Of a DNA stretch of 64,000 nt, positions 1 to 7,279 are shown piece after piece. The stretch is from positions 1 through 64,000 of the forward strand of contig JAFPTC010000103.1 of the NCBI GenBank assembly GCA_017400455.1, in the 5' to 3' direction. The position numbers and the translations under genes were made by a program. The notes below the pieces were generated by a model, which made no database searches, had not been told where the DNA came from, and was given only the letters and a program-made list of their open reading frames with translations. How positions within the stretch are numbered: position 1 is the stretch's first letter; each line of letters opens with the position of its first letter. Source of the stretch: Prevotella sp. (lineage in GTDB: Bacteria > Bacteroidota > Bacteroidia > Bacteroidales > Bacteroidaceae).

Positions 1-47
1 CCCCGAGATTACAAATCACGTGCTCTGGCCAACTGAGCTAAAGAGGC
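1..47 (-). tRNA. tRNA-Thr (TGT), 3' part outside the window
   Basis: The reverse complement starts GCCTCTTTAGCTCAGTTGG, a 7-base acceptor strand and D arm (GCTC...GAGC), and continues through an anticodon loop TTTGTAA with anticodon TGT, which reads ACA threonine codons. The gene runs off the left edge before the T arm. One T-T mismatch is visible in the anticodon stem. A promoter lies at 100-130. In related genomes tRNAs and tuf follow hpf, which fits the order here. Confidence 0.88.
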
Positions 48-99
48 TTTTCTTAGCAGCCGCTCTCGTTTCAGATTTACGACCTGTCGGAAAACGGCT

Positions 100-130
100 G
101 CAAAGTTACGACTTATTTTTTAATTACCAA
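100..130 (-). promoter_or_regulatory. Promoter of the tRNA-Thr unit
   Basis: Minus-strand TAACTTTGC (-7 box, 100-108) with TTG (-33 box, 128-130) 19 bases upstream, the Bacteroidota sigma-ABfr pattern. It faces the tRNA, so the tRNA unit is transcribed separately from hpf. Confidence 0.7.
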
Positions 131-148
131 AATTTTTCGGCACTTTTT

Positions 149-451
149 TTAGTAATTTCTCGATTTTTCTTTAATTTTCTGTAGCTGAACCCTCAAAGAG
201 TCGACACAGAGGTCAATTCCTTCCTCAAAAGTGTCGTTTACTTTCTCTACGTGCAGGGGAGCATTTCCCGGCATGGTGACCGTTATACTCGTCTCTTTAT
301 TTTGCGACGTAGCGGGCTTCACTACTTTCAGCTGCACCTCTACTTTCTGAATATCTTCGTACGATTTTTCTAACTTGGCGACTTTCTTTTCGATAAACGC
401 CTCTAACTTCTCGGTAGCGTCGAAATGGATCGACTGAATCTTAATTTCCAT
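149..451 (-). CDS. hpf: Ribosome hibernation promoting factor, short form
   Basis: A 100-residue HPF/RaiA (YfiA) family protein. The fold order is visible: an N-terminal strand (IKIQSIHFDATEKL), a helix rich in Lys/Glu (EAFIEKKVAKLEKSY), strands VEVQLKVV and ITVTMPG, and a second helix to the end. It lacks the C-terminal dimerisation domain of long HPF, so it is the short form that binds the 30S A/P-site region and promotes ribosome inactivation in stationary phase. The start ATG at 451 has an unusually good AGGAGG site 5 bases upstream. It is last in rpsU-xerC-hpf, a conserved Bacteroidales order, so a translation gene brackets the recombinase on each side. Confidence 0.9.
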   Translation of the reverse strand: MEIKIQSIHFDATEKLEAFIEKKVAKLEKSYEDIQKVEVQLKVVKPATSQNKETSITVTMPGNAPLHVEKVNDTFEEGIDLCVDSLRVQLQKIKEKSRNY

Positions 452-488
452 AGTTACCTCCTATTTTTTAAAAGTTAAACTATAAAGC

Positions 489-1379
489 TCAGCCCCTTGG
501 GTGGGCATCTTTGTAAACTCGTTTCAGCTGCTCAAACGTGGTGTGGGTGTAGATCTCTGTTGTTTCCAGGCTCTCGTGACCCAGCAGTTGCCTGACGCTT
601 TCCAGTCCGGCGTCGTGATTGAGCATGGCCGTGGCGAAGGAGTGGCGCAGCACATGAGGCGATCGTTTCTTCATGTTGGTAACCTTCGAGAGGTTTTCTC
701 TTACCACATGATACACCTGGGCTCCAGTCATTCTCTTGCCATGTTTGTTGACGAAGAGTGCATTGTCGACACAGGCCACTTGTGCGTCCCTCACAGCGAT
801 GTATTGTCGGAGTTGCTCGGCCAGCTCTTGTCCGAAGGGCACGATGCGCTGTTTGTTGCGCTTGCCCGTCACCTTCAGCTGTCCTGCGGCAAAATCCACA
901 TCGCCGTTGTCCAGTCCTGCCAGTTCTGCCCTTCTCAAGCCTGCCTCATAGAGTAATATTATAATAGTACGCGCACGTACATCTTTATAGTCATCGCTCC
1001 ATTCCTCCTTGTCCAGGAGTTTGTCCATCTCGTCTTCACGCATGAACTGTGGCAGGGGCTTTCTCTTCTTGGGACCTGTGATGCTGTGGGCGGGATCTCG
1101 CTCCACCAGCTTCCTGGCTAATGCGAATCGATAGAACGACCGCAGGGCCGACAGGCCCGTATTGACAGTCGAGGCGTTATTGCCTCGGTCCATCAGGCTC
1201 TCCATCCATCGGCGGATGACGTCGGCGTCCACCGACGCCCAATCGAGCCCTGAGTCAAGGGACAGAAAATATGCCTCAAAGTCGCGAAGACTTGTCTCAT
1301 AGCGCTTTACGGTCAGCTCACTGCGGTTCCGTTCATAGCGCAAATAGTTGAGAAACTGGTCAACCACGCTTTTCGGCAA
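489..1379 (-). CDS. xerC: Site-specific tyrosine recombinase, XerC/XerD type
   Basis: A 296-residue tyrosine recombinase, the usual Xer length. The N-terminal SAM-like core-binding domain spans about 1-90 and the catalytic domain about 110-290. All catalytic residues are present: R149 (GLRRAEL), K173 (TGKRNK), H242 and R245 (HVLRHSF), H268 (LLGHES) and nucleophile Y277 (EIYTHT). Xer enzymes resolve chromosome dimers at dif. The position between rpsU and hpf is the standard Bacteroidales locus, so this is a housekeeping Xer and not a phage integrase. There is no ATG near the N-terminus: the frame opens after a TAG and the candidate starts are TTG at 1379 or GTG at 1367. XerC versus XerD cannot be settled from this window. 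Confidence 0.9.
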   Translation of the reverse strand: MPKSVVDQFLNYLRYERNRSELTVKRYETSLRDFEAYFLSLDSGLDWASVDADVIRRWMESLMDRGNNASTVNTGLSALRSFYRFALARKLVERDPAHSITGPKKRKPLPQFMREDEMDKLLDKEEWSDDYKDVRARTIIILLYEAGLRRAELAGLDNGDVDFAAGQLKVTGKRNKQRIVPFGQELAEQLRQYIAVRDAQVACVDNALFVNKHGKRMTGAQVYHVVRENLSKVTNMKKRSPHVLRHSFATAMLNHDAGLESVRQLLGHESLETTEIYTHTTFEQLKRVYKDAHPRG

Positions 1380-1429
1380 CGAATTTACGGAAAATATTTG
1401 AAACTACCAAATTTTCCGAGAACTTTTTT

Positions 1430-1624
1430 TTAATTTTCCTCGGCTGTGCGGAGCTGCTGTACGTAAATGGCGTGCTCCATCTTCAGGCGCTTCAGTACAG
1501 AGGGCTTGTTGAACTGCTGACGGCGGCGGAGTTCCTTCACCACACCTGTCTTCTCAAACTTTCTCTTAAACTTCTTGAGGGCCTTTTCAATGTTTTCGCC
1601 TTCTTTTACCGGTACAATAATCAT
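1430..1624 (-). CDS. rpsU: 30S ribosomal protein S21
   Basis: A 64-residue basic protein starting MIIVPVKEGENIEKALKKFK, the S21 signature, followed by the Arg/Lys-rich segment ELRRRQQFNKPS. S21 is a small-subunit protein near the anti-Shine-Dalgarno end of 16S rRNA and acts in initiation. It is the first gene after a good promoter (1702-1733) and leads the rpsU-xerC-hpf unit, 50 bases before xerC. Confidence 0.95.
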   Translation of the reverse strand: MIIVPVKEGENIEKALKKFKRKFEKTGVVKELRRRQQFNKPSVLKRLKMEHAIYVQQLRTAEEN

Positions 1625-1701
1625 ACTGTTTTTTGACTTTAAATATTAAAATTGTTTGACATTAGTGCATACTTCGGGCATAGCGCACACGAATTGCGGG
1701 T

Positions 1702-1733
1702 GCAAAGGTACTACTTTTCCTTGAATCTGGCAA
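1702..1733 (-). promoter_or_regulatory. Promoter of rpsU-xerC-hpf
   Basis: Minus-strand TACCTTTGC (1702-1710) and TTG (1731-1733) with a 20-base spacer, about 75 bases before the rpsU start. It closely matches the promoter of the tRNA-Leu/Val unit at 17093-17125: both share the GGGTGCAAAGGTACTACTTT stretch on the plus strand. Confidence 0.7.
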
Positions 1734-1847
1734 GTTTTTTGCCAATTTTTATTAATTTTCGTTTACTTAGGCCTTGTTTTGGGGGTGTCGGCGCAGGATG
1801 CGGCCCTGGGACGGGCTCGCGGGCTGATGGCGTCATGGAGGTTACAG

Positions 1848-1892
1848 ACCCCACCCCCGACCCCTCCCCTTACAGGGGCGGGGAGAGGCTGC
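1848..1892. repeat. GC-rich dispersed element next to repeat array 1
   Basis: A C-rich run beginning GACCCCACCCCC and ending in an inverted pair CCCCTCCCCT...AGGGGCGGGGAG around TTAC. The same element recurs inverted at 24797-24838. Both copies sit 35-50 bases from an array of the 43-bp palindromic repeat. The rest of 1740-1925 holds no gene that I can support. Confidence 0.55.
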
Positions 1893-1926
1893 GCGCCATG
1901 GTGTTTTCAGCGGGGACTACGAGCGG

Positions 1927-2097
1927 GAAAAAAATCTCACGTGAGATTTTTTTACGGGAAGCCTCCACAGAAAAATTTCTCACGCGAGATTTTTTCACGG
2001 GAAGCCTCCACAGAAAAATTTCTCACGTGAGATTTTTTCACGGGAAGGCCTCCCAGAAAAATTTCTCACGTGAGATTTTTTTGCGGGGCGCCGCCCC
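1927..2097. repeat. 43-bp palindromic repeat, array 1 (four units)
   Basis: Cores CTCACGTGAG begin at 1936, 1979 (one variant, CTCACGCGAG), 2022 and 2065: an exact period of 43. Each core sits in A-run/T-run flanks, making a longer perfect palindrome, and cores are joined by GGGAAGCCTCC or GGGAAGGCCTCCC linkers. The array ends in GCGGGGCGCCGCCCCG, two bases before the stop codon of the enzyme at 2099. Together with 1625-1926 it makes a 474-base gene-free stretch. Confidence 0.92.
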
Positions 2098-2098
2098 G

Positions 2099-5000
2099 TC
2101 ATTTCAACTGCTTCAGCCGCAGCAACGCCTCCAGGTAATAATAGTCTGCATAGACGATGCTGGCGTCGATCTCGCTGCCGGCTGGATGGTGGCCAGTGCT
2201 GTGGAGCAGGAAGGCCACGTTCTTGTCGCGGCTCTGGTAGTTTTCCGAGCTCAGCTGGCTCAGCATCTCCTCGGCCGCCTGCCTGTAGCCTTTTCCCTTG
2301 GCATAGCCGTCGAGTTCGATCAGGGCCGAGGCCACCACGCAGGCTGCCGACGCATCCTTGGTGCTGCCGCTGGGGGCGTCCATGTCCCACTGGGGCACCC
2401 AGTCGTTGCTGGTTTCCTTCAGCCGCCTCAGATAGACGTCGGCCACCTTCTGGGCAAAGTCGAGGAAGCGCTGCTCGTGGGTATAGCGATAGACCATGGT
2501 GTAGCCATAGATGGCCCAGGCCTGACCCCGGCTCCACATCGAGTTGTCGGCATAGCCCTGATGGGTGACGCCCTTGATGAAGTGGCCGTCGAGCGTGTCG
2601 TAGACGGCCACATGATAGCACGAGCCGTCGGGGCGGAAGTGGTTTTTCATCGTGGTCTCGGCGTGGCTGACGGCCATGTCCTTCAGGCGCTGGCTGCCGC
2701 CATGCTCGGCTGCCCAGAAGAGCAGCTCCAGGTTGATCATGTTGTCCATGATGGTGTTGTGGCCGCCATAGTCCTTGACGTGGCGGGGCCAGCTGAGCAT
2801 CGTCCCTACCCTGCTGTTGAACAGCGTGGCCAGGGTGTCGGCGGCCCTGAGTGCCGTCTGCCGGTAGCGCTCGTCCTTGGTCTGCTCATATCCCTTCAGG
2901 AACGAGTTGATGACGATGAAGCCCAGGTCGTGGTCGAAGGCCGGACGAGTGGCTAGATAGGCCAAGGCGTCGGTATATCCGGCAGCTGCCTTGTGAACGG
3001 CCTCGCTGGTGGTCAGCCCGAAGTCCATCCACAGGATGCCCGGCCAGAAGCCCGAGCACCACTCTTCGGCCTTGGCGGGGCGCAGGTCCCAGGCGGTCTG
3101 GCCCTGCAGGATGTTGCGGGGCATCTGGGTGAAGTCATAAGGACGCAGCTTCTCCAGCGCCCTGTTCACCTTGCTGGCGCAGTAGGCCAGGGGCACGTCG
3201 GGGTTGAACGAGCCGTCGCTGCGGGTGAACACCACGTTCTCCACATGGTTGCCCACGAACATGGGCACATAGTCGGCCGTGCTGTACCAGCGGGGCTTGC
3301 CTTCCATGTCGTCGCTGATGGTGCGCCCGTTGATCTTCAGGTTCTCGAAGACAATGTTTCTCACGCCGCGCTGCGGGTCGTAGCCTGCCATGACCGACAT
3401 GTAGGGCGTTGCGCCGCTGTAGCGTATGTTTCGGAACACCACGTTTTCCACGCCTCGGCCGGGCGCCGTGCAATACTTCTGGTTGTAGCCCACTTTCACG
3501 TGCAGCAGGCTGCCCTGGTGAATCTTCTCGATGCGAATATTGTCGAACACCACGTCGCGCACCAGGTTGTTGTCGCCGCAGTTGATGGCCAGGCATCCCT
3601 GATAGTCCACCTGCGGCTCGCTCTGGCAGAGGATGTCGATATTCTCATAGACCAGTTGCTCAATGGTGTCGCCGCGCTCGCTGTTGCCGTGGATGCCGAT
3701 GAAGATGGGATGGGCCACGTCGGCCCACAGCGTGGAGTTGCGCATGCGAATGTTGCGGGCGTTGCCGCTGAAGCCCTTGCGGGTGGCATAGGCGGTGGTG
3801 CAGTCGTCGCTGTTGCGGCAGAACACGCGGTCGTAGAGCACGTTGCTGCTGGCAAAGACGTTCAGCCCGTCGCCCCAGCCCGGGTGGGAGATGCTGTGAA
3901 CGTTGTGCAGGGTGACGCCGTCGCTGCCGCCCACGGGGCAGGTGTTGAGCGTCAGTCCGTCGATGAGCACGTTCTTCGACCGATGCACGTGGCAGCCCTC
4001 AAAACCGCTGGCCGGACGGGCCACGCCGCGTCCCAGGATGCTGACGTTCTGGGCATCCTCAATGGCGAACGTGCCGGTGAAGTAGCTGCCGCCGGCCAGA
4101 TAGACCGTGGTGTTCGACGCCACGCGGATGGTGTCGTCGGTGTAGAAGCCGCGCGCATAGTACACAAACTGGCGCTTGGCTTTCTTGGCCTCCTTCTTGG
4201 CCTGCTCCATGGTCACGGGCGGCTTCGAGGTGAACAGCAGCAGGTTCGACGTGATGTCGCCGTCCAGCTCCACGCTCACGTTCTCGGGCTGGAACAGCAG
4301 GAACTGCACGGTGCTGTCGTTCTGCACATTGGCTATCACGCCACGATAGTCGGGGCGGATGCGGGCCTGGCGGAACTTCTTGCTGCGGCTGACCACCTTC
4401 ACGAAGGCGTCGCCGGTGAAGTCGAAGAAGGCGTAGGAAATCTCGCGGATGCCGTGCTTGTTGTTGCCAAGGGGAGCGTTCACCTTGGCCATGTAGGTGT
4501 CAATGCGGGTCCAGTCGTCGCTGCTGCGCGGACGCACGTAGACGTCGTAGTCGCTCTTCAGCGGTGCGCCGGCCGGGGCGGCATAGGTATAGACCTGGTA
4601 CAGCTTCTCATAGGGCTTCACCTTCGGCTGTTCGCCTTTCACGATGCGCTCGGTATAGGGCATGGCCAGCCCCTTGCGCTGCACATAGTGGCTGTAGGGC
4701 AGCTGGTAGATGTCCCAGAGCTTGCCCCTGCCCATCTGGCCCGGCTCGGTCCAGTCGTTGTAGAGGCCCGTGCAGTCGGTCCACGTCTGGAAAGGCACGT
4801 CATCGTAGCCCAGGTTATACTTTGCCGTGTACTCAAAGCCCTTCAGCAGGCGGTTGTCCAAGGCGCCCCACAGGTCGTCGCCCTGCTCCCAGGCCATCTC
4901 GCAGGTCTGGGCCAGCGCTTCCAGGCCCAGCTGCACGTGGCCCTGGTCGCGCCCCGTCTCCTGGCACTGGCCGGTCTCGCTGATGTAGCGGGGCAAGGAG

Positions 5001-5509
5001 CCGTTGTCGTTGCCATGCAGATAGTAGTTCACGGCCTCAGCGTAGAGGTCTTTGTCCTTGAGGAAAATGGCGGCGGCCATGCGGCAGCGGTTCACTATCG
5101 CCCCCCAGTTGCCGTTGGCATAGGGGCTATCGGCCTCAAACTGGTCGATAGTGGGCAGGATGGCGCGCTTCACCATGGCTGCCCACTGGGGCGTCTGCTG
5201 GCGGCTCATCAGCGTCATGGCCCGCAAAAGATCGTAGCACTGGATGAGGCACAGCGGTGCGTCATGACCATCCAGGCGCTGCAGCTTCTGGGCGTAGGCA
5301 TTAATAATGTGAGCAGCCTCGTTGAAATGGCCTGTCTTTGAAAAATCGAGCGCAGCCTTCATGTCGCGCTCGCTGCCGGCCTTGGTGCTACGGTACTGTC
5401 CGTCGCGAGCCACCACCTCATAGGGACCCGCCATCTGAAAGGTGCCTTGCGCCACGGCAACGGCCGTCGGCACAAGGCACCATATCATGGAAAACAAAAG
5501 TTTCTTCAT
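2099..5509 (-). CDS. Three-part polysaccharide lyase / beta-helix / GH88 enzyme
   Basis: A 1136-residue secreted protein with signal peptide MKKLLFSMIWCLVPTAVAVAQ. About 25-290 looks like an alginate-lyase superfamily (PL38-like) alpha/alpha barrel: NGNWGA, ETGQCQETGRDQGH and LLKGFEYTAKYNLG are family hallmarks. About 400-745 is a right-handed beta-helix of the GH28/pectinase kind (TTVYLAGGSYFTG, LIDGLTLNTCP, VVFRNIRYSG). About 780-1136 is a GH88 unsaturated glucuronyl hydrolase with both expected Asp residues (FDHDLGF and MDNMINLELLFWA). A lyase that leaves an unsaturated uronic acid would thus be joined to the hydrolase that removes it, so the likely substrate is a uronic-acid polysaccharide. 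The gene starts 16 bases after the HerA-like ATPase gene. Domain calls are by eye; the exact substrate is unknown. Confidence 0.82.
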   Translation of the reverse strand: MKKLLFSMIWCLVPTAVAVAQGTFQMAGPYEVVARDGQYRSTKAGSERDMKAALDFSKTGHFNEAAHIINAYAQKLQRLDGHDAPLCLIQCYDLLRAMTLMSRQQTPQWAAMVKRAILPTIDQFEADSPYANGNWGAIVNRCRMAAAIFLKDKDLYAEAVNYYLHGNDNGSLPRYISETGQCQETGRDQGHVQLGLEALAQTCEMAWEQGDDLWGALDNRLLKGFEYTAKYNLGYDDVPFQTWTDCTGLYNDWTEPGQMGRGKLWDIYQLPYSHYVQRKGLAMPYTERIVKGEQPKVKPYEKLYQVYTYAAPAGAPLKSDYDVYVRPRSSDDWTRIDTYMAKVNAPLGNNKHGIREISYAFFDFTGDAFVKVVSRSKKFRQARIRPDYRGVIANVQNDSTVQFLLFQPENVSVELDGDITSNLLLFTSKPPVTMEQAKKEAKKAKRQFVYYARGFYTDDTIRVASNTTVYLAGGSYFTGTFAIEDAQNVSILGRGVARPASGFEGCHVHRSKNVLIDGLTLNTCPVGGSDGVTLHNVHSISHPGWGDGLNVFASSNVLYDRVFCRNSDDCTTAYATRKGFSGNARNIRMRNSTLWADVAHPIFIGIHGNSERGDTIEQLVYENIDILCQSEPQVDYQGCLAINCGDNNLVRDVVFDNIRIEKIHQGSLLHVKVGYNQKYCTAPGRGVENVVFRNIRYSGATPYMSVMAGYDPQRGVRNIVFENLKINGRTISDDMEGKPRWYSTADYVPMFVGNHVENVVFTRSDGSFNPDVPLAYCASKVNRALEKLRPYDFTQMPRNILQGQTAWDLRPAKAEEWCSGFWPGILWMDFGLTTSEAVHKAAAGYTDALAYLATRPAFDHDLGFIVINSFLKGYEQTKDERYRQTALRAADTLATLFNSRVGTMLSWPRHVKDYGGHNTIMDNMINLELLFWAAEHGGSQRLKDMAVSHAETTMKNHFRPDGSCYHVAVYDTLDGHFIKGVTHQGYADNSMWSRGQAWAIYGYTMVYRYTHEQRFLDFAQKVADVYLRRLKETSNDWVPQWDMDAPSGSTKDASAACVVASALIELDGYAKGKGYRQAAEEMLSQLSSENYQSRDKNVAFLLHSTGHHPAGSEIDASIVYADYYYLEALLRLKQLK

Positions 5510-5525
5510 CTCAGGAGAGGGGGAG

Positions 5526-7127
5526 CTATTTCAAATTGCCTAAGATGTCGCGGGTCAGCTCGCGAGTCACGGTGCGGGTGGCGGCGCTGGTGGCGTTCTT
5601 CAGCACGCGGCCCGTGTTCGAGGTCGAGCTCTTGGTCTTCTTGCCCGTCACCTTGTTGCTCACGAAGGTGCCCAGGATGGTGGCCAGCGTGCCGGTGATG
5701 GCCGTGATGATGGCCTTGAGAATCTTGCTGAAGATGCCGGGCTTCTTGCTCTTGGCGGCAGCCTTCTCTTCCTTCTCCGCCTCCTTCTCGGCCTTCTGGG
5801 CTGCCTTCTCTTCGTCGGCGGCAGCTTTCTCGGCAGCGGCCTCCTCGTTCTCCTGCATCAGCATCTCGTAGGCGCTCACGCGGTCAACCATCGTGTCGTA
5901 CTTCCCGTAGATGCGGCTTTGCTTGATGATGTCGTTGCGCTGGCCTTCGCTGATGGCCCCAATCTGCGAGAGCGGGAAAAGCACCTTTGCCCGCTGCACA
6001 ATGCTGGGCGCGCCTTTCTCGTCGAGGAAGCTCACCAGGGCCTCGCCTGTCTCTAACTGCATGATGGCCTCGTCGGTCTTGAAATCGGGATTGGCGCGGA
6101 AGGTGTCGGCGGCCGTCTTCACGGCCTTCTGGTCTTTCGGCGTGTAGGCGCGCAGGGCATGTTGCACGCGGTTGCCCAGCTGGCCCAGGATGTTCTCGGG
6201 AATGTCGCTGGGGCTTTGGGTGATGAAGTAGATGCCCACACCCTTGGAACGTATCAGCCTGATTACCTGCTCAATCTTGTCGAGCAGCGCCTTGTTCGTG
6301 CCCTCGAAGAGCATGTGGGCCTCGTCGAAGAAGAACACCAGCTTGGGCAACTCCAGATCGCCCACTTCGGGCAACTTGGAATAAAGCTCGCTGAGCAGCC
6401 ATAGCAGGAAGGTGCTGTAGAGCTTGGGCTGCATCATCAGCTTGTCGGCCGCCAGCACGTTCATGATGCCCTTCCCTCCTTCGGTCTGCATCAGGTCGTA
6501 GATGTCGAAGGCCGGCTCGCCAAAAAACATGTTGGCCCCCTGGTCTTCTAATTGCAGTAGCGCACGCTGAATGGCACCCACAGTCATGCTGGTCACTGTG
6601 CCATATTTCTCACGGATTTCCTTGGCATGGTCGGCCACGTAGGAGAGCATCGAGCGAAGGTCCTTCAGGTCGAGGATGAGCAGTCCGCGATCGTCGGCCA
6701 TGCGGAAGGTGATGTTCAGCACGCCCTCCTGCGTCTCGTTCAGCTGGAGCAGGCGGCTCAACAGCTGCGGTCCCATCTGGCTGACGGTGGCGCGCATGGG
6801 GTGGCCCTGCTCGCCAAACACGTCGAAGAACCTTACGGGACAGGCCTGGAACTGAGGATTCTCAAGGCCAAACTCGGGCAGTCGCTTCTCAATGAAGCCG
6901 CTCATCTTGCCCACTTGAGAAATGCCGCTCAGGTCGCCCTTCATGTCGGCCATGAAGCAGGGCACGCCTGCCTGACAGAACGATTCGGCCATCACCTGCA
7001 GCGATACTGTTTTTCCCGTACCCGTGGCTCCCGCTATCAATCCGTGACGGTTGGCCATCTTGCCAATAATACTCAGTGCGCCCTCGGCGCAGTGGGCAAT
7101 GTAAAGCCCGTGTTCTTTGTCGTACAT
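5526..7127 (-). CDS. HerA-like DUF853 family ATPase
   Basis: A P-loop ATPase of the HerA/FtsK superfamily, DUF853 type. Walker A is GATGTGKT just after KMANRHGLI, and Walker B is LVFFFDEAH; a sensor-like FITQSPSD follows. The last 110 residues are an Ala/Glu/Lys-rich coiled stretch, a short hydrophobic glycine-containing segment ([17 protein letters not shown]) and a basic Ser/Thr-rich tail, which suggests DNA or membrane contact. An upstream ATG at 7154 would give 542 residues, but the -7 box ends at 7155, so transcription should start inside or past that codon; I chose ATG 7127 (533 residues, MYDKEHG), where family members usually begin. Cellular role is not established. Confidence 0.85.
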   Translation of the reverse strand: MYDKEHGLYIAHCAEGALSIIGKMANRHGLIAGATGTGKTVSLQVMAESFCQAGVPCFMADMKGDLSGISQVGKMSGFIEKRLPEFGLENPQFQACPVRFFDVFGEQGHPMRATVSQMGPQLLSRLLQLNETQEGVLNITFRMADDRGLLILDLKDLRSMLSYVADHAKEIREKYGTVTSMTVGAIQRALLQLEDQGANMFFGEPAFDIYDLMQTEGGKGIMNVLAADKLMMQPKLYSTFLLWLLSELYSKLPEVGDLELPKLVFFFDEAHMLFEGTNKALLDKIEQVIRLIRSKGVGIYFITQSPSDIPENILGQLGNRVQHALRAYTPKDQKAVKTAADTFRANPDFKTDEAIMQLETGEALVSFLDEKGAPSIVQRAKVLFPLSQIGAISEGQRNDIIKQSRIYGKYDTMVDRVSAYEMLMQENEEAAAEKAAADEEKAAQKAEKEAEKEEKAAAKSKKPGIFSKILKAIITAITGTLATILGTFVSNKVTGKKTKSSTSNTGRVLKNATSAATRTVTRELTRDILGNLK

Positions 7128-7154
7128 AGTCTGTTTTTTCGTTGCGTAACTCAT

Positions 7155-7185
7155 GCAAAGTTAGCTATTTTCTAACAAACAGCAA
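7155..7185 (-). promoter_or_regulatory. Promoter of the HerA-like ATPase gene
   Basis: Minus-strand TAACTTTGC (7155-7163) and TTG (7183-7185), 19-base spacer. It directly abuts the upstream ATG at 7154, which decides for the internal start at 7127. It is divergent from the alaS promoter. Confidence 0.65.
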
Positions 7186-7202
7186 ACAAAATCGAAGAAA
7201 AG

Positions 7203-7234
7203 TTGCAGAATCAGCGCAATTTTAGTAACTTTGC
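7203..7234 (+). promoter_or_regulatory. Promoter of alaS
   Basis: TTG (7203-7205) and TAACTTTGC (7226-7234), 20-base spacer, giving a leader of about 40 bases before the alaS ATG. Confidence 0.72.
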
Positions 7235-7279
7235 ACCCCAAATCGTCAATTGAGTAATTTCGTAAATCATTAGAATAAC

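Noticed and set aside
1927..2097. The evenly spaced repeats look at first like a CRISPR array.
   Set aside because: The 'spacers' are nearly identical GC-rich linkers, the unit is palindromic, there are only one to four units per site and no cas genes are present.
2993..5341. Very long open frames opposite the large lyase gene, parC (27899-30004), the CotH gene (17430-19085) and others.
   Set aside because: They are antisense to clear genes, have Ala/Val/His-rich low-complexity translations and arise from strong GC bias at third codon positions.
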